A DNA stretch of 64,000 bases, taken from Pedobacter cryoconitis (GTDB lineage Bacteria > Bacteroidota > Bacteroidia > Sphingobacteriales > Sphingobacteriaceae). Each line of letters starts with the position of its first letter. Within the stretch, counting starts at the first letter, position 1. The position numbers were made by a program, and so were the translations under genes. The notes under the pieces were generated by a model. The model was not told the origin of the DNA. It did no database searches and was given only the letters and a program-made list of their open reading frames with translations. Below are positions 37,115 to 46,089 of the stretch, piece by piece. Where the stretch lies: contig NZ_JACHCG010000002.1 in the NCBI RefSeq assembly GCF_014200595.1, forward strand, positions 248,001-312,000. The letters are read 5' to 3'.

Positions 37115-37145
37115 AAAATCCCCGTTTTAACGGGGATTTTTTTTT
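37115..37145 (+). terminator. Rho-independent terminator after clpX
   Basis: AAAATCCCCGTT and AACGGGGATTTT pair over 12 bases and run into a further five T residues. Confidence 0.95.
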
Positions 37146-37243
37146 AACTTGTTATTTGACCACAATTAACCAGTATCAGGAGGTTTGTCCTGAAAAGAAT
37201 GTCCGCTCTGGCTGCTATGGTGCAGTCAATAATTATTAAAGAT

Positions 37244-38107
37244 ATGAACGAAGAAAAAGAAGTAAAAAAAGACGAGGCTATTGTAAAAAAATCAAAAAAG
37301 AGCAAAGAAGTAGATTCACCAGTAAAAGCGGGTTTGAAATCTAAAGGAGATATAGTTAAAAACTGGTTACCAAGATATACCGGCCGTCCGCTGGAAGAAT
37401 TCGGAGAATACATTTTACTGACTAACTTCAGTAAGTACCTGCAAATGTTTTCGGAATGGAATGACAATGCACCAATCATGGGATTGGATAAACCAATGCA
37501 AAGTGTTACTGCAAACGGAATTACGATTATCAATTTTGGAATGGGAAGCCCGATGGCGGCAACGATGATGGATTTGCTAACTGCAATTATGCCTAAAGCA
37601 GTACTGTTTTTAGGAAAGTGTGGTGGCTTAAAAAAGAAAAACCAATTAGGGGATCTGATTCTTCCGATTGCTGCAATCAGGGGGGAAGGTACTTCGAATG
37701 ATTACCTCCCGGCAGAAGTGCCTGCATTACCTTCATTTGCGTTGCAGAAAGCGATTTCTACGACCATCCGTGATCATTCACGTGATTACTGGACAGGGAC
37801 CTGTTATACGACTAACCGCAGGGTTTGGGAGCACGATAAGCATTTTAAGAAATATCTTAAAACTTTGAGGGCAATGGCAGTAGATATGGAAACTGCAACA
37901 ATTTTTACCACTGGTTTTGCCAACAAAATCCCTACTGGTGCTTTATTGTTAGTTTCTGATCAGCCAATGATTCCTGAAGGTGTGAAAACTACTGAAAGTG
38001 ATAGCACAGTGACTACAAATTATGTAGATACCCACCTTAAAATCGGTATTGATTCACTAAAACAATTAATCAACAATGGGTTGACTGTTAAACACCTTAA
38101 ATTCTAA
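37244..38107 (+). CDS. amn: AMP nucleosidase
   Basis: 288 residues starting MNEEKEVKKDE; a start 45 bases upstream (37199) exists, but those residues look unlike the family and an AGGAGG there lies too far away (15 bases). The C-terminal core has the purine-nucleosidase features FGMGSPMAATMMDLL, GKCGGLKKKNQLGDLILP and the metal-independent acid region VDMETATIF. The Lys/Glu-rich first 30 residues are low complexity. It converts AMP to adenine and ribose-5-phosphate. The last 4 bases overlap the convergent sixA gene. Confidence 0.85.
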   Translation: MNEEKEVKKDEAIVKKSKKSKEVDSPVKAGLKSKGDIVKNWLPRYTGRPLEEFGEYILLTNFSKYLQMFSEWNDNAPIMGLDKPMQSVTANGITIINFGMGSPMAATMMDLLTAIMPKAVLFLGKCGGLKKKNQLGDLILPIAAIRGEGTSNDYLPAEVPALPSFALQKAISTTIRDHSRDYWTGTCYTTNRRVWEHDKHFKKYLKTLRAMAVDMETATIFTTGFANKIPTGALLLVSDQPMIPEGVKTTESDSTVTTNYVDTHLKIGIDSLKQLINNGLTVKHLKF

Positions 38108-38607
38108 ACAGGATCGGTGTTTTTAGGATAATCAAATAACCATAGACTTCCTGTATGATGGCTTACCAATGACCAGTCATCAAATGGGAAATCTATGTAT
38201 ACCACACTTGCAGTGGGCAGATTATAGATATGTGCATCAGCAAGATAATTCAGAAAATCTGTTAATCCGGGATTATGCCCGAAAAGTGCCACCCGGTCAT
38301 ATTGCGGATCAAGTTTATTCACTACGGCTAATAAAGCGTTGGTATTGGCCTCGTAAATGGATGGCTCTTTAAGAATACTTTCCTTTGGTATATTCCACGT
38401 TTCTGCAAAGTGTTTTGCAGTAGTCAAAGCTCTTTCAGCCGGGCTGCTCACTAATAATTCGGGAATAAGATCCCTTTTACTCATCCGCTCCGCCATTTCA
38501 GGGGCATTTTTGTTGCCCCGGTGATTTAACGGTCTGTCAAAGTCAGCAGTTCCGCTTGCCGCCCAGTCCGATTTGCCATGTCTTACTAATACCAGTTGTT
38601 TTGCCAT
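38104..38607 (-). CDS. sixA: Phosphohistidine phosphatase SixA-like
   Basis: 167 residues of the histidine phosphatase family: LVLVRHGKSDW with the RHG catalytic motif near residue 9, SPAERALTTAKHFAE and the second His in LFGHNPGLTDFLNYL. It dephosphorylates phosphohistidine in phosphorelay proteins. It is last in a run starting with PolX and lies 8 bases after the heptosyltransferase gene, which looks like operon membership without an obvious functional link. Confidence 0.88.
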   Translation of the reverse strand: MAKQLVLVRHGKSDWAASGTADFDRPLNHRGNKNAPEMAERMSKRDLIPELLVSSPAERALTTAKHFAETWNIPKESILKEPSIYEANTNALLAVVNKLDPQYDRVALFGHNPGLTDFLNYLADAHIYNLPTASVVYIDFPFDDWSLVSHHTGSLWLFDYPKNTDPV

Positions 38608-38615
38608 CCTTTTTC

Positions 38616-39596
38616 TTATTCGTTTGAGAAATTAACAATTATCTCCCCCGGAAGTTTTTCCATACAGTCAAAATGTCCAAGCGGGCATTTCTCTAATCCG
38701 AATTTAGAGCAGGGCCTGCATGCTAAATCAATACCTGCCAGCAAGGAGTTTTTTATTTTATAAGGATAAACACCAAGTAATTCGGGCGTAGTACCTCCCC
38801 AGATAGAGGCTATAGGTTTATCAAATGCTTCGGCAATATGGGTTAGCCCTGTATCAAAACCGATTACTTTATGTGCCTGGGAAACAAGGAATACAGACTG
38901 ATCCAGATTGGTCAGTCCACAAGTAGAATAGATGTTAGCGCCTACGGCCAGTTTAATCTCTTCTGCGTTGTCTTTGACGTCGTTTCCACCTAGTAATACA
39001 ATTGGAAGATTAATCCCTTTACAGATCTCTATAATCTTATGATTGGGTAATCTTTTAGTGAAATGTGTTGCGCCAATAATAAAAGCGACAAATTTCTCCT
39101 GATGTGTAGCAGGCAGCAGGTCCTGAATCTGATATTCCTTTGCTACATAATAATCAATTGGCTTGTTGTCATTTTCTACCCCTAGAAATTTTACAGTTTC
39201 CAGGTAGCGGTCTACTAAATGGTCTTTGGAGAAAAGACTGGTCCATTTGAATTTAAGAGCCAGCCATTTTTTTACCGTGTCTTTTTTATAAGTAGAAGAG
39301 GGGATACGGGTCGATAATTTGATGATTGTTGTACGCAGATTATTATGCAGATCAATAATCAGGTCGAATTTCTCAGCTTTTATATCCCTGATCGTTTCTG
39401 CCAGAGTTGGTTTTAAGAAGTGTAATTTTGTTAAATATGGGTTTTGCTGATAGATATATTTAAACTGTTCTTTGGTCAGAAAGTGAACTTCACAACCTGG
39501 TATTTGCAGTTTTAAACAGCGGATAACAGGTGTGGTATAAATAATATCACCCATTGAACTGAATCTGATAACCAATATTTTTTTAGGTATGCTCAA
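38616..39596 (-). CDS. Glycosyltransferase family 9 (heptosyltransferase-like)
   Basis: 326 residues. KKILVIRFSSMGDIIYTTPVIRCL at the N-terminus and GFDTGLTHIAEAFDKPIASIWGG at the C-terminus are GT9 hallmarks. The start is a TTG (39594-39596) because the codons before it run into a stop and the first internal ATG would remove the conserved loop. It lies just downstream of the heptose synthesis genes hldC, gmhA and hldA, consistent with transfer of ADP-heptose to lipopolysaccharide core. Confidence 0.9.
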   Translation of the reverse strand: MSIPKKILVIRFSSMGDIIYTTPVIRCLKLQIPGCEVHFLTKEQFKYIYQQNPYLTKLHFLKPTLAETIRDIKAEKFDLIIDLHNNLRTTIIKLSTRIPSSTYKKDTVKKWLALKFKWTSLFSKDHLVDRYLETVKFLGVENDNKPIDYYVAKEYQIQDLLPATHQEKFVAFIIGATHFTKRLPNHKIIEICKGINLPIVLLGGNDVKDNAEEIKLAVGANIYSTCGLTNLDQSVFLVSQAHKVIGFDTGLTHIAEAFDKPIASIWGGTTPELLGVYPYKIKNSLLAGIDLACRPCSKFGLEKCPLGHFDCMEKLPGEIIVNFSNE

Positions 39597-39608
39597 AAGT
39601 CTGGTGGG

Positions 39609-40100
39609 TTAAGAGTTTTTTATTTTATCGATAATTGCAGTAGAAGAGTATCCGGGTAAAAAGCTTAGTACTTGTACTTTGCCTCCATTTTCAATTACTT
39701 CTTTAGCACCCGCAATTTCTTCTATTTTATAATCGCCCCCTTTAACCAGTACATCAGGCAAAACTTTTTTAATGAGTTCCAATGGGGTCTCTTCATTAAA
39801 GAAGACCACTGCATCAATGAAAGACATCGAACCTAAAATAACAGACCTGGTGATTTCGTTGTTGACTGGTCTTGATGGCCCTTTTAATCTTTGTACAGAA
39901 TCATCACTGTTTAAACCGATAATCAGAATGTCCCCTAAACTTGCTGCTTCGGTTAAGTAAGTGATGTGCCCGGCATGTAATAAATCAAAACAGCCGTTCG
40001 TAAATACAATTTTCTTGCCTTCACCTTTCCAGTGATTTACGAGTGGGGTAAGTTCAGGTAAAGAAACTATTTTCGGGCTTAAGGAATGATTGGTACTCAT
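39609..40100 (-). CDS. hldC: D-glycero-beta-D-manno-heptose 1-phosphate adenylyltransferase
   Basis: 163 residues from the ATG at 40100 (a GTG two codons upstream is less likely). FTNGCFDLLHAGHITYLTEA is the nucleotidyltransferase HxGH signature; a later pattern near GSMSFIDAVV and LVKGGDYK is typical of RfaE domain II. It makes ADP-heptose from heptose-1-phosphate. In many bacteria this domain is fused to the kinase as HldE; here it is separate and lies 10 bases after gmhA. Confidence 0.9.
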   Translation of the reverse strand: MSTNHSLSPKIVSLPELTPLVNHWKGEGKKIVFTNGCFDLLHAGHITYLTEAASLGDILIIGLNSDDSVQRLKGPSRPVNNEITRSVILGSMSFIDAVVFFNEETPLELIKKVLPDVLVKGGDYKIEEIAGAKEVIENGGKVQVLSFLPGYSSTAIIDKIKNS

Positions 40101-40110
40101 GTTCACTAAT

Positions 40111-40665
40111 TTAATATAAGTTATCTACTGCTTTACAAAAGATATGCCCGATCAGAATATGCATTTCCTGTATACGTGCTGTAACATCATCAGGTATAAT
40201 GATGTTTAAATCGCATAAGTTATTCATCTGACCGCCGTCTCTTCCTGATAAACCTATTATTTTGCAGCCTGATTCTCTGGCCGTGTGTAGTGCCTGGATA
40301 ATATTAGGGCTGTTACCGCTGGTAGATATCGCTATAAAAAGATCACCAGGACGGCCAAAGGCCTCTACTTGCCTGGCAAATACTCTTTCAAAGCCGTAAT
40401 CATTACTGATCGCTGTTAAAGCAGAGGTATCTACGGTTAAAGCTATTGCCGGTAGGGCTTTACGGTCTTTAACATATCTGCCGGTTAGTTCAGCAGCTAT
40501 GTGCTGGGCATCAGCGGCACTGCCGCCATTACCTGCAATTAATACTTTTCCTCCAGAAAGAACGGTATCTGTAAGTAATTTACAGCCGTTTTCGATTTCA
40601 GGGACCAGTTTGGCAATAACCTGGTCAATTGTATTTTTATGATGATTCAGTTCTTCTAATACCAT
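40111..40665 (-). CDS. gmhA: Sedoheptulose-7-phosphate isomerase
   Basis: 184 residues with the SIS fold signature AGNGGSAADAQHIAAELTGR and ISTSGNSPNIIQAL, as in GmhA. It converts sedoheptulose-7-phosphate to D-glycero-D-manno-heptose-7-phosphate, the first heptose step. Its ATG overlaps the stop of hldA by one base (TAATG), a clear sign of coupled translation. Confidence 0.92.
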   Translation of the reverse strand: MVLEELNHHKNTIDQVIAKLVPEIENGCKLLTDTVLSGGKVLIAGNGGSAADAQHIAAELTGRYVKDRKALPAIALTVDTSALTAISNDYGFERVFARQVEAFGRPGDLFIAISTSGNSPNIIQALHTARESGCKIIGLSGRDGGQMNNLCDLNIIIPDDVTARIQEMHILIGHIFCKAVDNLY

Positions 40666-41648
40666 TAGTTTGTTGTTTTGATGGCGGCTAAAATTTCATC
40701 AACCGTTGTAGTGGCGCTGCCAATGTGTTTAATCACAATAGAAGCTGCATAGTTTGAAATCTGACAGGCTTCTTCTACAGTCAGACCCAGGGTTAAGCAA
40801 TAAGCAAGCGTTGCAATTACGGTATCCCCTGCGCCGGTAACGTCATAAACTTCAGTGGCCATGACTGGCAAAATCTGATGATTATCCGGGGTAATAATAG
40901 CTATTCCTCCTTCGGAAAGGGTCACGATTAAATAGGCTGCATGCGTGGTGTCGAAAATGACTTCAGCAGCTTTAACCAGTTCTTCAGGACTATGTATTTT
41001 CTCTGTTTTTGCTGCCTCCGCAAGTTCTTTACGGTTTGGCTTAATCATAAACGAGCCTTTATATTTGGTGTAATCCAGTCCTTTAGGGTCTACGATAATC
41101 CGTTTTTGATGTTGATTACAGTAGCCGATCAGTGTAAGGCATAAAGTTTTAGTGAGCAGGCCTTTATTGTAGTCAGAAAGAATGATAATATCGCTTGCTT
41201 CAATAGAAGCATAAACGGCTTTCAGGAAGTTTTCTTCCAGCGTAGCAGAAATATCATGTGTTTCTTCGTGGTCTATTCTTACGATCTGATGCGTAGAGGC
41301 GATTACCCTCGTTTTTACAGTTGTTGGACGCGACTGATCAGTTAAAATCAGCTGAGTATCAATGTTTTTAGTTTGCAGTATCGCTTTGATTTCTTCTCCA
41401 AAACTATCATCGCCAATAATACCGGCAAGAGATACCTGCGCACCCAGATCGATCAGGTTACTGGCAACGTTGGCTGCACCACCAATTATTTTATTTTCTT
41501 TTTTGACATTTACAATAGGTACAGGTGCTTCTGGTGAAAGCCTGGACGCACTGCCAATGATATAATGGTCAAGCATCAGGTCACCTATCACAAGGATTTT
41601 AGGTTTTTGACTTTGATGGTGTGCATTATATAACTTTTCTGCAAGCAT
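40665..41648 (-). CDS. hldA: D-glycero-beta-D-manno-heptose-7-phosphate kinase
   Basis: 327 residues of the PfkB sugar kinase family: GDLMLDHYIIGSASRLSPEAPVPIV at the start and DVTGAGDTVIATLAYCL with the catalytic Asp near the end; IRIDHEE and LIVTLSEGGIA are also typical of RfaE domain I. It is encoded alone, without the fused adenylyltransferase. GmhB phosphatase and HldD epimerase are not in the window. Confidence 0.92.
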   Translation of the reverse strand: MLAEKLYNAHHQSQKPKILVIGDLMLDHYIIGSASRLSPEAPVPIVNVKKENKIIGGAANVASNLIDLGAQVSLAGIIGDDSFGEEIKAILQTKNIDTQLILTDQSRPTTVKTRVIASTHQIVRIDHEETHDISATLEENFLKAVYASIEASDIIILSDYNKGLLTKTLCLTLIGYCNQHQKRIIVDPKGLDYTKYKGSFMIKPNRKELAEAAKTEKIHSPEELVKAAEVIFDTTHAAYLIVTLSEGGIAIITPDNHQILPVMATEVYDVTGAGDTVIATLAYCLTLGLTVEEACQISNYAASIVIKHIGSATTTVDEILAAIKTTN

Positions 41649-41688
41649 GTTTAAATATTAATGTTCAAAGATAGGTATAATGGTATAC

Positions 41689-43374
41689 TTAAATCCCGGG
41701 TTTTACACTGTTAAAAAAAGCAGTAATTTCGGCTAAAGTGAATGCATTTAAGCATTGTTTTGCTTGCAAGCCTCCTTTTCTTCCAATGTATATACCATAG
41801 TGCATATCTCTGAAGCCTTCCATACGGTGGGCATCAGGGTTAACCGAAAGCAATACACCTTTTTCCAGTGCATAACGGTGCCATCTCCAGTCCAGATCTA
41901 AACGCAGTGGATTGGCATTAATTTCAATGACTACATTATTTGCTGCACAGGCATCTATGATTTTAGCATAATCTATAGGGTAACCTTTACGGCTGAGTAA
42001 TAAGCGTCCGGTTGGGTGGCCCAAAATTGTTGTATAAGGGTTTTCTACTGCTTTAATCAGCCTTGCGGTTGCTTTTTCTTCATCCATCCTTAAATTGCTA
42101 TGGACAGAGGCCACAACGAAATCGAATGTTTTGAGCACGTCATCACTGTAATCCAGTGAGCCGTCATTCAGGATATCACTTTCAATTCCTTTAAATATTT
42201 TGAAAGGTGCCAGCTTTTCATTGAGGGCATCAATTTCTTTATGTTGGGCGAAGATGCGCTGCTCGTTTAAACCGTTGGCATAAAATGCAGATTTAGAGTG
42301 ATCACACATGCCAAGATACTCCAGGTTGAGGGTGTCTTTACAGTAAACAGCCATTTGTTCTAAGGTATGCACACCGTCACTCCAGGTAGAGTGGTTGTGA
42401 AGACTTCCTTTCAGGTCTTCGTAAGTGATGAGTTCTGGAAGTTTGTTTGCTTTTGCAAGTGTTATTTCGTCTAGTCCTTCTCTAAGTTCCGGAGTCACGA
42501 AAGCGAGTCCGGCTTTGCTGTAAATAGCCTGTTCGTCTGCAAAAGGGCCGTCGCCAGCTAAGGCTAAAACTTCAGTGACGTGAGCTTCGTTACCAGTTAG
42601 TTTGAAGAGGTTCAGGTAGTAAGTTGCTTTCGGGTAAATGTGTAATTGTATTTTCAAGCCGAAAGTGCTCATCGCTGTATATTGATTTTCTGTTTGTTGT
42701 TCGAAAGTAAGGTCTTTCAATAGTGGCAGACCAGATACAACACTTGCCGGATCTGCTGCACCGATCACAAAATCAAGTTCATTGATGATTTCCAGGTATC
42801 TGCGGTATTCTCCGGCAACGCTGAAAAGAGCGTCCTTACTGATCTTCTTTAACCAGATTTCCAGTTCTGCCGATAAAGTGCTGACCAGAGTTTCTGCTTG
42901 CGCATATAGAAATTTACCCTGAGCAGCCATCTTAAATTCAATGACTTTTTTGATCTCTTCCTGTGTCTTTAATCCAAAACCTCTGGCCTCTATCAAACGG
43001 TTTTCATTACAGGCATAATAGAGTTCTCCGATGTTTTCAATGCCGAGGTCTTTCCAGATCACCACAATCTTTTTTGGTCCAATACCTTTGATACCAAGCA
43101 TTTCAACTATTCCTTCCGGTGTTTCTGCAAGAATGTTTTGCAGTTCTGTCATCGTTCCGGTTTGAAGCAATTCTACAACTTTAGCGGCAGTACTTTTCCC
43201 CAGTCCATCGATTTTTTCGATTTCCTCCATGGTTTTACTGCTGATTGCATAAGGCAGCTTGTCTACTTTAAAGGCAGCATTTGCTATTGATTTTATTTTG
43301 AAAGGGTTCTCATTGTGGAGCTCCATCAATTGTGAAAGGAGCCTGAGACTACGGGCTATGGTTTTGTTTTCCAT
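41689..43374 (-). CDS. PolX-like protein: HhH, decayed Pol-beta and intact PHP domains
   Basis: 561 residues from the ATG at 43374; the alternative start at 43473 adds 33 residues unlike the family. Order: helical 8-kDa-like and helix-hairpin-helix parts (EKIDGLGKSTAAKVVELL, LGIKGIGPKKI), a polymerase-X region, and a C-terminal PHP phosphoesterase (LHNHSTWSDGVHT, CDHSKS, GIESDIL, GHPTGR, NPDAHR). In the polymerase site the Gly-Ser motif is G188-E189, the first catalytic Asp is E199 (E199-L200-D201) and the third is Q243, so synthesis is doubtful. The 3'-5' exonuclease PHP site is complete. It precedes the heptose genes by 40 bases. Confidence 0.85.
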   Translation of the reverse strand: MENKTIARSLRLLSQLMELHNENPFKIKSIANAAFKVDKLPYAISSKTMEEIEKIDGLGKSTAAKVVELLQTGTMTELQNILAETPEGIVEMLGIKGIGPKKIVVIWKDLGIENIGELYYACNENRLIEARGFGLKTQEEIKKVIEFKMAAQGKFLYAQAETLVSTLSAELEIWLKKISKDALFSVAGEYRRYLEIINELDFVIGAADPASVVSGLPLLKDLTFEQQTENQYTAMSTFGLKIQLHIYPKATYYLNLFKLTGNEAHVTEVLALAGDGPFADEQAIYSKAGLAFVTPELREGLDEITLAKANKLPELITYEDLKGSLHNHSTWSDGVHTLEQMAVYCKDTLNLEYLGMCDHSKSAFYANGLNEQRIFAQHKEIDALNEKLAPFKIFKGIESDILNDGSLDYSDDVLKTFDFVVASVHSNLRMDEEKATARLIKAVENPYTTILGHPTGRLLLSRKGYPIDYAKIIDACAANNVVIEINANPLRLDLDWRWHRYALEKGVLLSVNPDAHRMEGFRDMHYGIYIGRKGGLQAKQCLNAFTLAEITAFFNSVKPGI

Positions 43375-43490
43375 CGGGGGTAAAAATAAATAAAAAGAAG
43401 CGTTTTTTCGGAACAATGTGTTTCTGATCCTGTTATTATGAATAGTACCTGTTATTTCAGAAAACGTATACAAACTAATATTTGATATTG

Positions 43491-44099
43491 ATGAACAAAT
43501 TAAATTATACGGGATTGTTGCTGATTGCTATAGCTACGGCTTGTCATTCTCCGGAAGACCAGAAGAAAGACCCTTTTTCAACTGCACATGCAGTTACTGC
43601 TAAAGAAGAGCAAAAAATAGATAGTACCAGGCTGATTGTTGCTGGTAAACAGGCCGGTAATATTTACCTTGGGCAGGATATGCAGGCTGTATTTAAGTTA
43701 TTAGGGAAACCTGATGATGGTGATGCAGCGATGGGAAGTGCACTGGCAATTTGGAATAAGAAAGAACCGTTGCTTATCTTTTCTTCTTATCGGGATAGTA
43801 ATATGGTGATCAAAGATGTGAAACAGATTTCTGTTTCTGCTCCTGGTTTTAGTACTACAGAAGGAATTCATACCGGTGTAAGTTTAAAGGCATTAAAAGC
43901 AGTTTATCCTGAACTTGAAAAAGCGGCCGCTTATACGCATATGAAAACAAAAGCTGAGCTTACAGTCTATGATGCTGTAGCTAAAGGGATTGCTTTTGAT
44001 GTGCAAAAGGATACTTGTACTGCAATAACAATACATCCTTCTAATAAATCTGTTAACGGGGTTTATCTGACTATGTATCCGGGTTGGAAGAAATTGTAA
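43491..44099 (+). CDS. Lipoprotein of unknown function
   Basis: 202 residues from the ATG at 43491 (a TTG nine bases upstream is possible). Lipobox IATAC (Cys near 18) after a hydrophobic stretch marks it as a lipoprotein. The body (KQAGNIYLGQDMQAVFKLLG, GIHTGVSLKALKAVYPELEK) repeats a BLIP/SmpA-like 'G.s...v...G.P' pattern of small envelope proteins. It is followed 57 bases later by another lipoprotein gene and is divergent from PolX. Confidence 0.7.
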   Translation: MNKLNYTGLLLIAIATACHSPEDQKKDPFSTAHAVTAKEEQKIDSTRLIVAGKQAGNIYLGQDMQAVFKLLGKPDDGDAAMGSALAIWNKKEPLLIFSSYRDSNMVIKDVKQISVSAPGFSTTEGIHTGVSLKALKAVYPELEKAAAYTHMKTKAELTVYDAVAKGIAFDVQKDTCTAITIHPSNKSVNGVYLTMYPGWKKL

Positions 44100-44156
44100 G
44101 CTGCGATGCTGGTTCTCCGGAATATACTTATCTTATGAGGATATCATTTTATTCCT

Positions 44157-45470
44157 ATGAAAAAGAACTTAAGCAAAACAATGCTGTATATTTTATCCCT
44201 GATTTTCTTTGGAGGGATTGCATCGTGCAAAAAAGACAATACTTCTGCTAATCCGCCTTTGGTGGTCAAAAACGGTGCAGCAGATACGCTGGCTGTTTTA
44301 TTCCGGAATTCGTACCGGGTGTATGAAATGCAGCGGAATGCGATTGGGATTTACAGAGACTCCAAATTATTTAAAGGAACTGATTATCATCCGGCTTCTG
44401 TAGCCAATATCGGCATTGGACTGGTATCGCTTTGTATTGCGGATCAAATGAAATGGGTTCCGGATGCAGATAAACAGGCGATCATTACTTTAAGAAGTAT
44501 TCTTGCCCGCGATAAGACTTTTAAACTGGATATCAATACCGCTGGATTTCCGAGGCATTTTGTGAATATGGAAACTGGTGCACAGGAATGGGGTTCTGAA
44601 TATAGCACGGTTGATGCGGCTATTATGGTTTCAGGAGCTTTGTTTTGTAAGAACTATTTCAAAAATAACCAGACAATTTCCGGGCTTGCAGATTCTTTAT
44701 ATCAGTCTATTGACTGGTCAAAGGCAATTGCTGATCCGCTAACTGGTAAGTTATATCTTACACTTGATGCAAACGGGAAGGGGATAGGTACTACTTCAGT
44801 TTATAATGAATACATGCTGCTGGCTCACCTGGCTTATAAAGCAGAGAATGGGAAGGGAGGGCCAGCAACTAATTTATGGACTAATTTCTACGCGAATACG
44901 GCTAATCTGCCTAAATCGAATTATGCTGATTATGAGCTCCTGACTGATTATCCGGGTTCTTATCTCTCTGATTTTATTCCTCAGTTTTGCTATTATCTGT
45001 GTCAGCCGTATTCGGCAAGCCCGGCTTATATGAATTATATGAAGAATACAATGCTGGCCGATCAGCAGTGGTGGACAGGTACGGCTGTTGCAGCACGTTA
45101 TGAATGGGGGCTGGGAGCAGGGAGTGATCCTTCCGGTTATCATGCAAACAGGATTAATGATAATGCCGGACAGGTAGTTTCTCCGCATATTATAGGTGGT
45201 TTTATTCCGGTTAATCCAACTGCAAAGAATGATTTAATGAGTTTGTACAGAACTAATAAAGGTGTTTACAAGCTTCCGGGAACTGCTTATGATATTTTAT
45301 GGAGATATAGTAAGAAGGATCCTGCCTGGACTGCGAATGAAGTTCAGGGGATTGATTATTCAACAATGCTTTTTGGATTGGCTACTTTAACTGAGCATTG
45401 TGGTAAAGATTTTTTCACTGTGAATAACAATTACAAGTTTCCTGTATTTGCTTTTGTGAGTGCGAAATGA
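44157..45470 (+). CDS. Lipoprotein with glucoamylase-like domain
   Basis: 437 residues. Lipobox GIASC (Cys near 24) then KKDNTS. A helical domain follows with NMETGAQEWGSEYSTVDAAI, PQFCYYL and GLGAGSDPSGYHANR, which resembles the glycoamylase-like family (PF10091, includes GH144 beta-1,2-glucanases). It is probably a surface or periplasmic glycan hydrolase, but the catalytic residues were not assigned with confidence. A long hairpin follows. Confidence 0.7.
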   Translation: MKKNLSKTMLYILSLIFFGGIASCKKDNTSANPPLVVKNGAADTLAVLFRNSYRVYEMQRNAIGIYRDSKLFKGTDYHPASVANIGIGLVSLCIADQMKWVPDADKQAIITLRSILARDKTFKLDINTAGFPRHFVNMETGAQEWGSEYSTVDAAIMVSGALFCKNYFKNNQTISGLADSLYQSIDWSKAIADPLTGKLYLTLDANGKGIGTTSVYNEYMLLAHLAYKAENGKGGPATNLWTNFYANTANLPKSNYADYELLTDYPGSYLSDFIPQFCYYLCQPYSASPAYMNYMKNTMLADQQWWTGTAVAARYEWGLGAGSDPSGYHANRINDNAGQVVSPHIIGGFIPVNPTAKNDLMSLYRTNKGVYKLPGTAYDILWRYSKKDPAWTANEVQGIDYSTMLFGLATLTEHCGKDFFTVNNNYKFPVFAFVSAK

Positions 45471-45474
45471 TTAA

Positions 45475-45520
45475 AACAAAAGGTGAAGGCTATAATTATC
45501 CTATAGCCTCACCTTTTGTT
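45475..45520. terminator. Bidirectional hairpin terminator
   Basis: AACAAAAGGTGAAGGCTATA (45475-45494) and TATAGCCTCACCTTTTGTT (45502-45520) pair with one bulged A around a 7-base loop. It separates the convergent lipoprotein gene and the broken nuclease gene. Confidence 0.85.
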
Positions 45521-46041
45521 AAAGGCCTTCTATTTCTTCAATAGAGAGTGAAGTAAATCCGGCAATTTTAATAAGATCAAAATTCTCTTCTTTCATTTTT
45601 CTTGCAATGGCCAGGGCAGTTTCATATTTCCCTTTTTCCAGTCCTTCTTTTTCTGCTCTTTCTATTTTACATTCCATCAAGCCTATATCGTCTTCCTCTT
45701 GCTGTAAAATCGATATGTATAAAAGTTGTTGCTCTGGTGATAATTCGTTCATTTCAGCGATCTTCAAAATTATCATGTGCTGCCCGCTGCATCTCCACGA
45801 TAAATTGCTCGCCCTTGTCTCCGGTACATAACAAATCGAAGAAGATCTTTTTATCCTCCTTGTCATCACCAGCGAGTTCAGTTGGATTATATACAAGATC
45901 AATGATGTGTTTTTCTCCCTCGAACAATGCGTTTAAAAAGGCGATCATGATTTCTTTATTAGGCTCGCCGCCGAAAAGATGTTTGAATCCAAAATCTGAT
46001 AATGGATCAATGTATTTATTCGTGCGACAAAAAAAGCCGTC
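45519..46041 (-). pseudogene. Broken Rpn/PD-(D/E)XK nuclease-transposase family gene
   Basis: Reading leftward, a frame with no start codon gives NKYIDPLSDFGFKHLFGGEP, then NKEIMIAFLNALF and FIVEMQRAAHDNFEDR before a stop at 45754; the normal start is missing and a terminator sits directly upstream. A second frame resumes at about 45777 with KIAEMNELSPEQQLLY and ends at 45519. Family members have about 300 residues; the middle part between these two blocks is gone, so an internal deletion shifted the frame. The remnant keeps the N-terminal nuclease start and the coiled C-terminus. Not expected to be functional. Confidence 0.8.
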
Positions 46042-46069
46042 TCACAATTACTCGTGAGACGGCTTTTTT
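46030..46069. terminator. Bidirectional terminator near sppA
   Basis: AAAAAAGCCGTCTCAC and GTGAGACGGCTTTTTT pair perfectly over 16 bases around an 8-base loop. It lies just beyond the 3' end of the leftward sppA gene and upstream of the broken nuclease gene. Confidence 0.92.
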
Positions 46070-46089
46070 GCCTTTTAATAACAATGACG

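Noticed and set aside
43375..43473. Upstream start of the PolX-like protein
   Set aside because: The added 33 residues do not resemble PolX proteins, which begin near MENKTIARSL.
45602..46057. Rightward frame of 151 residues across the broken nuclease gene
   Set aside because: It is antisense to the recognisable Rpn remnant and runs through a terminator hairpin.
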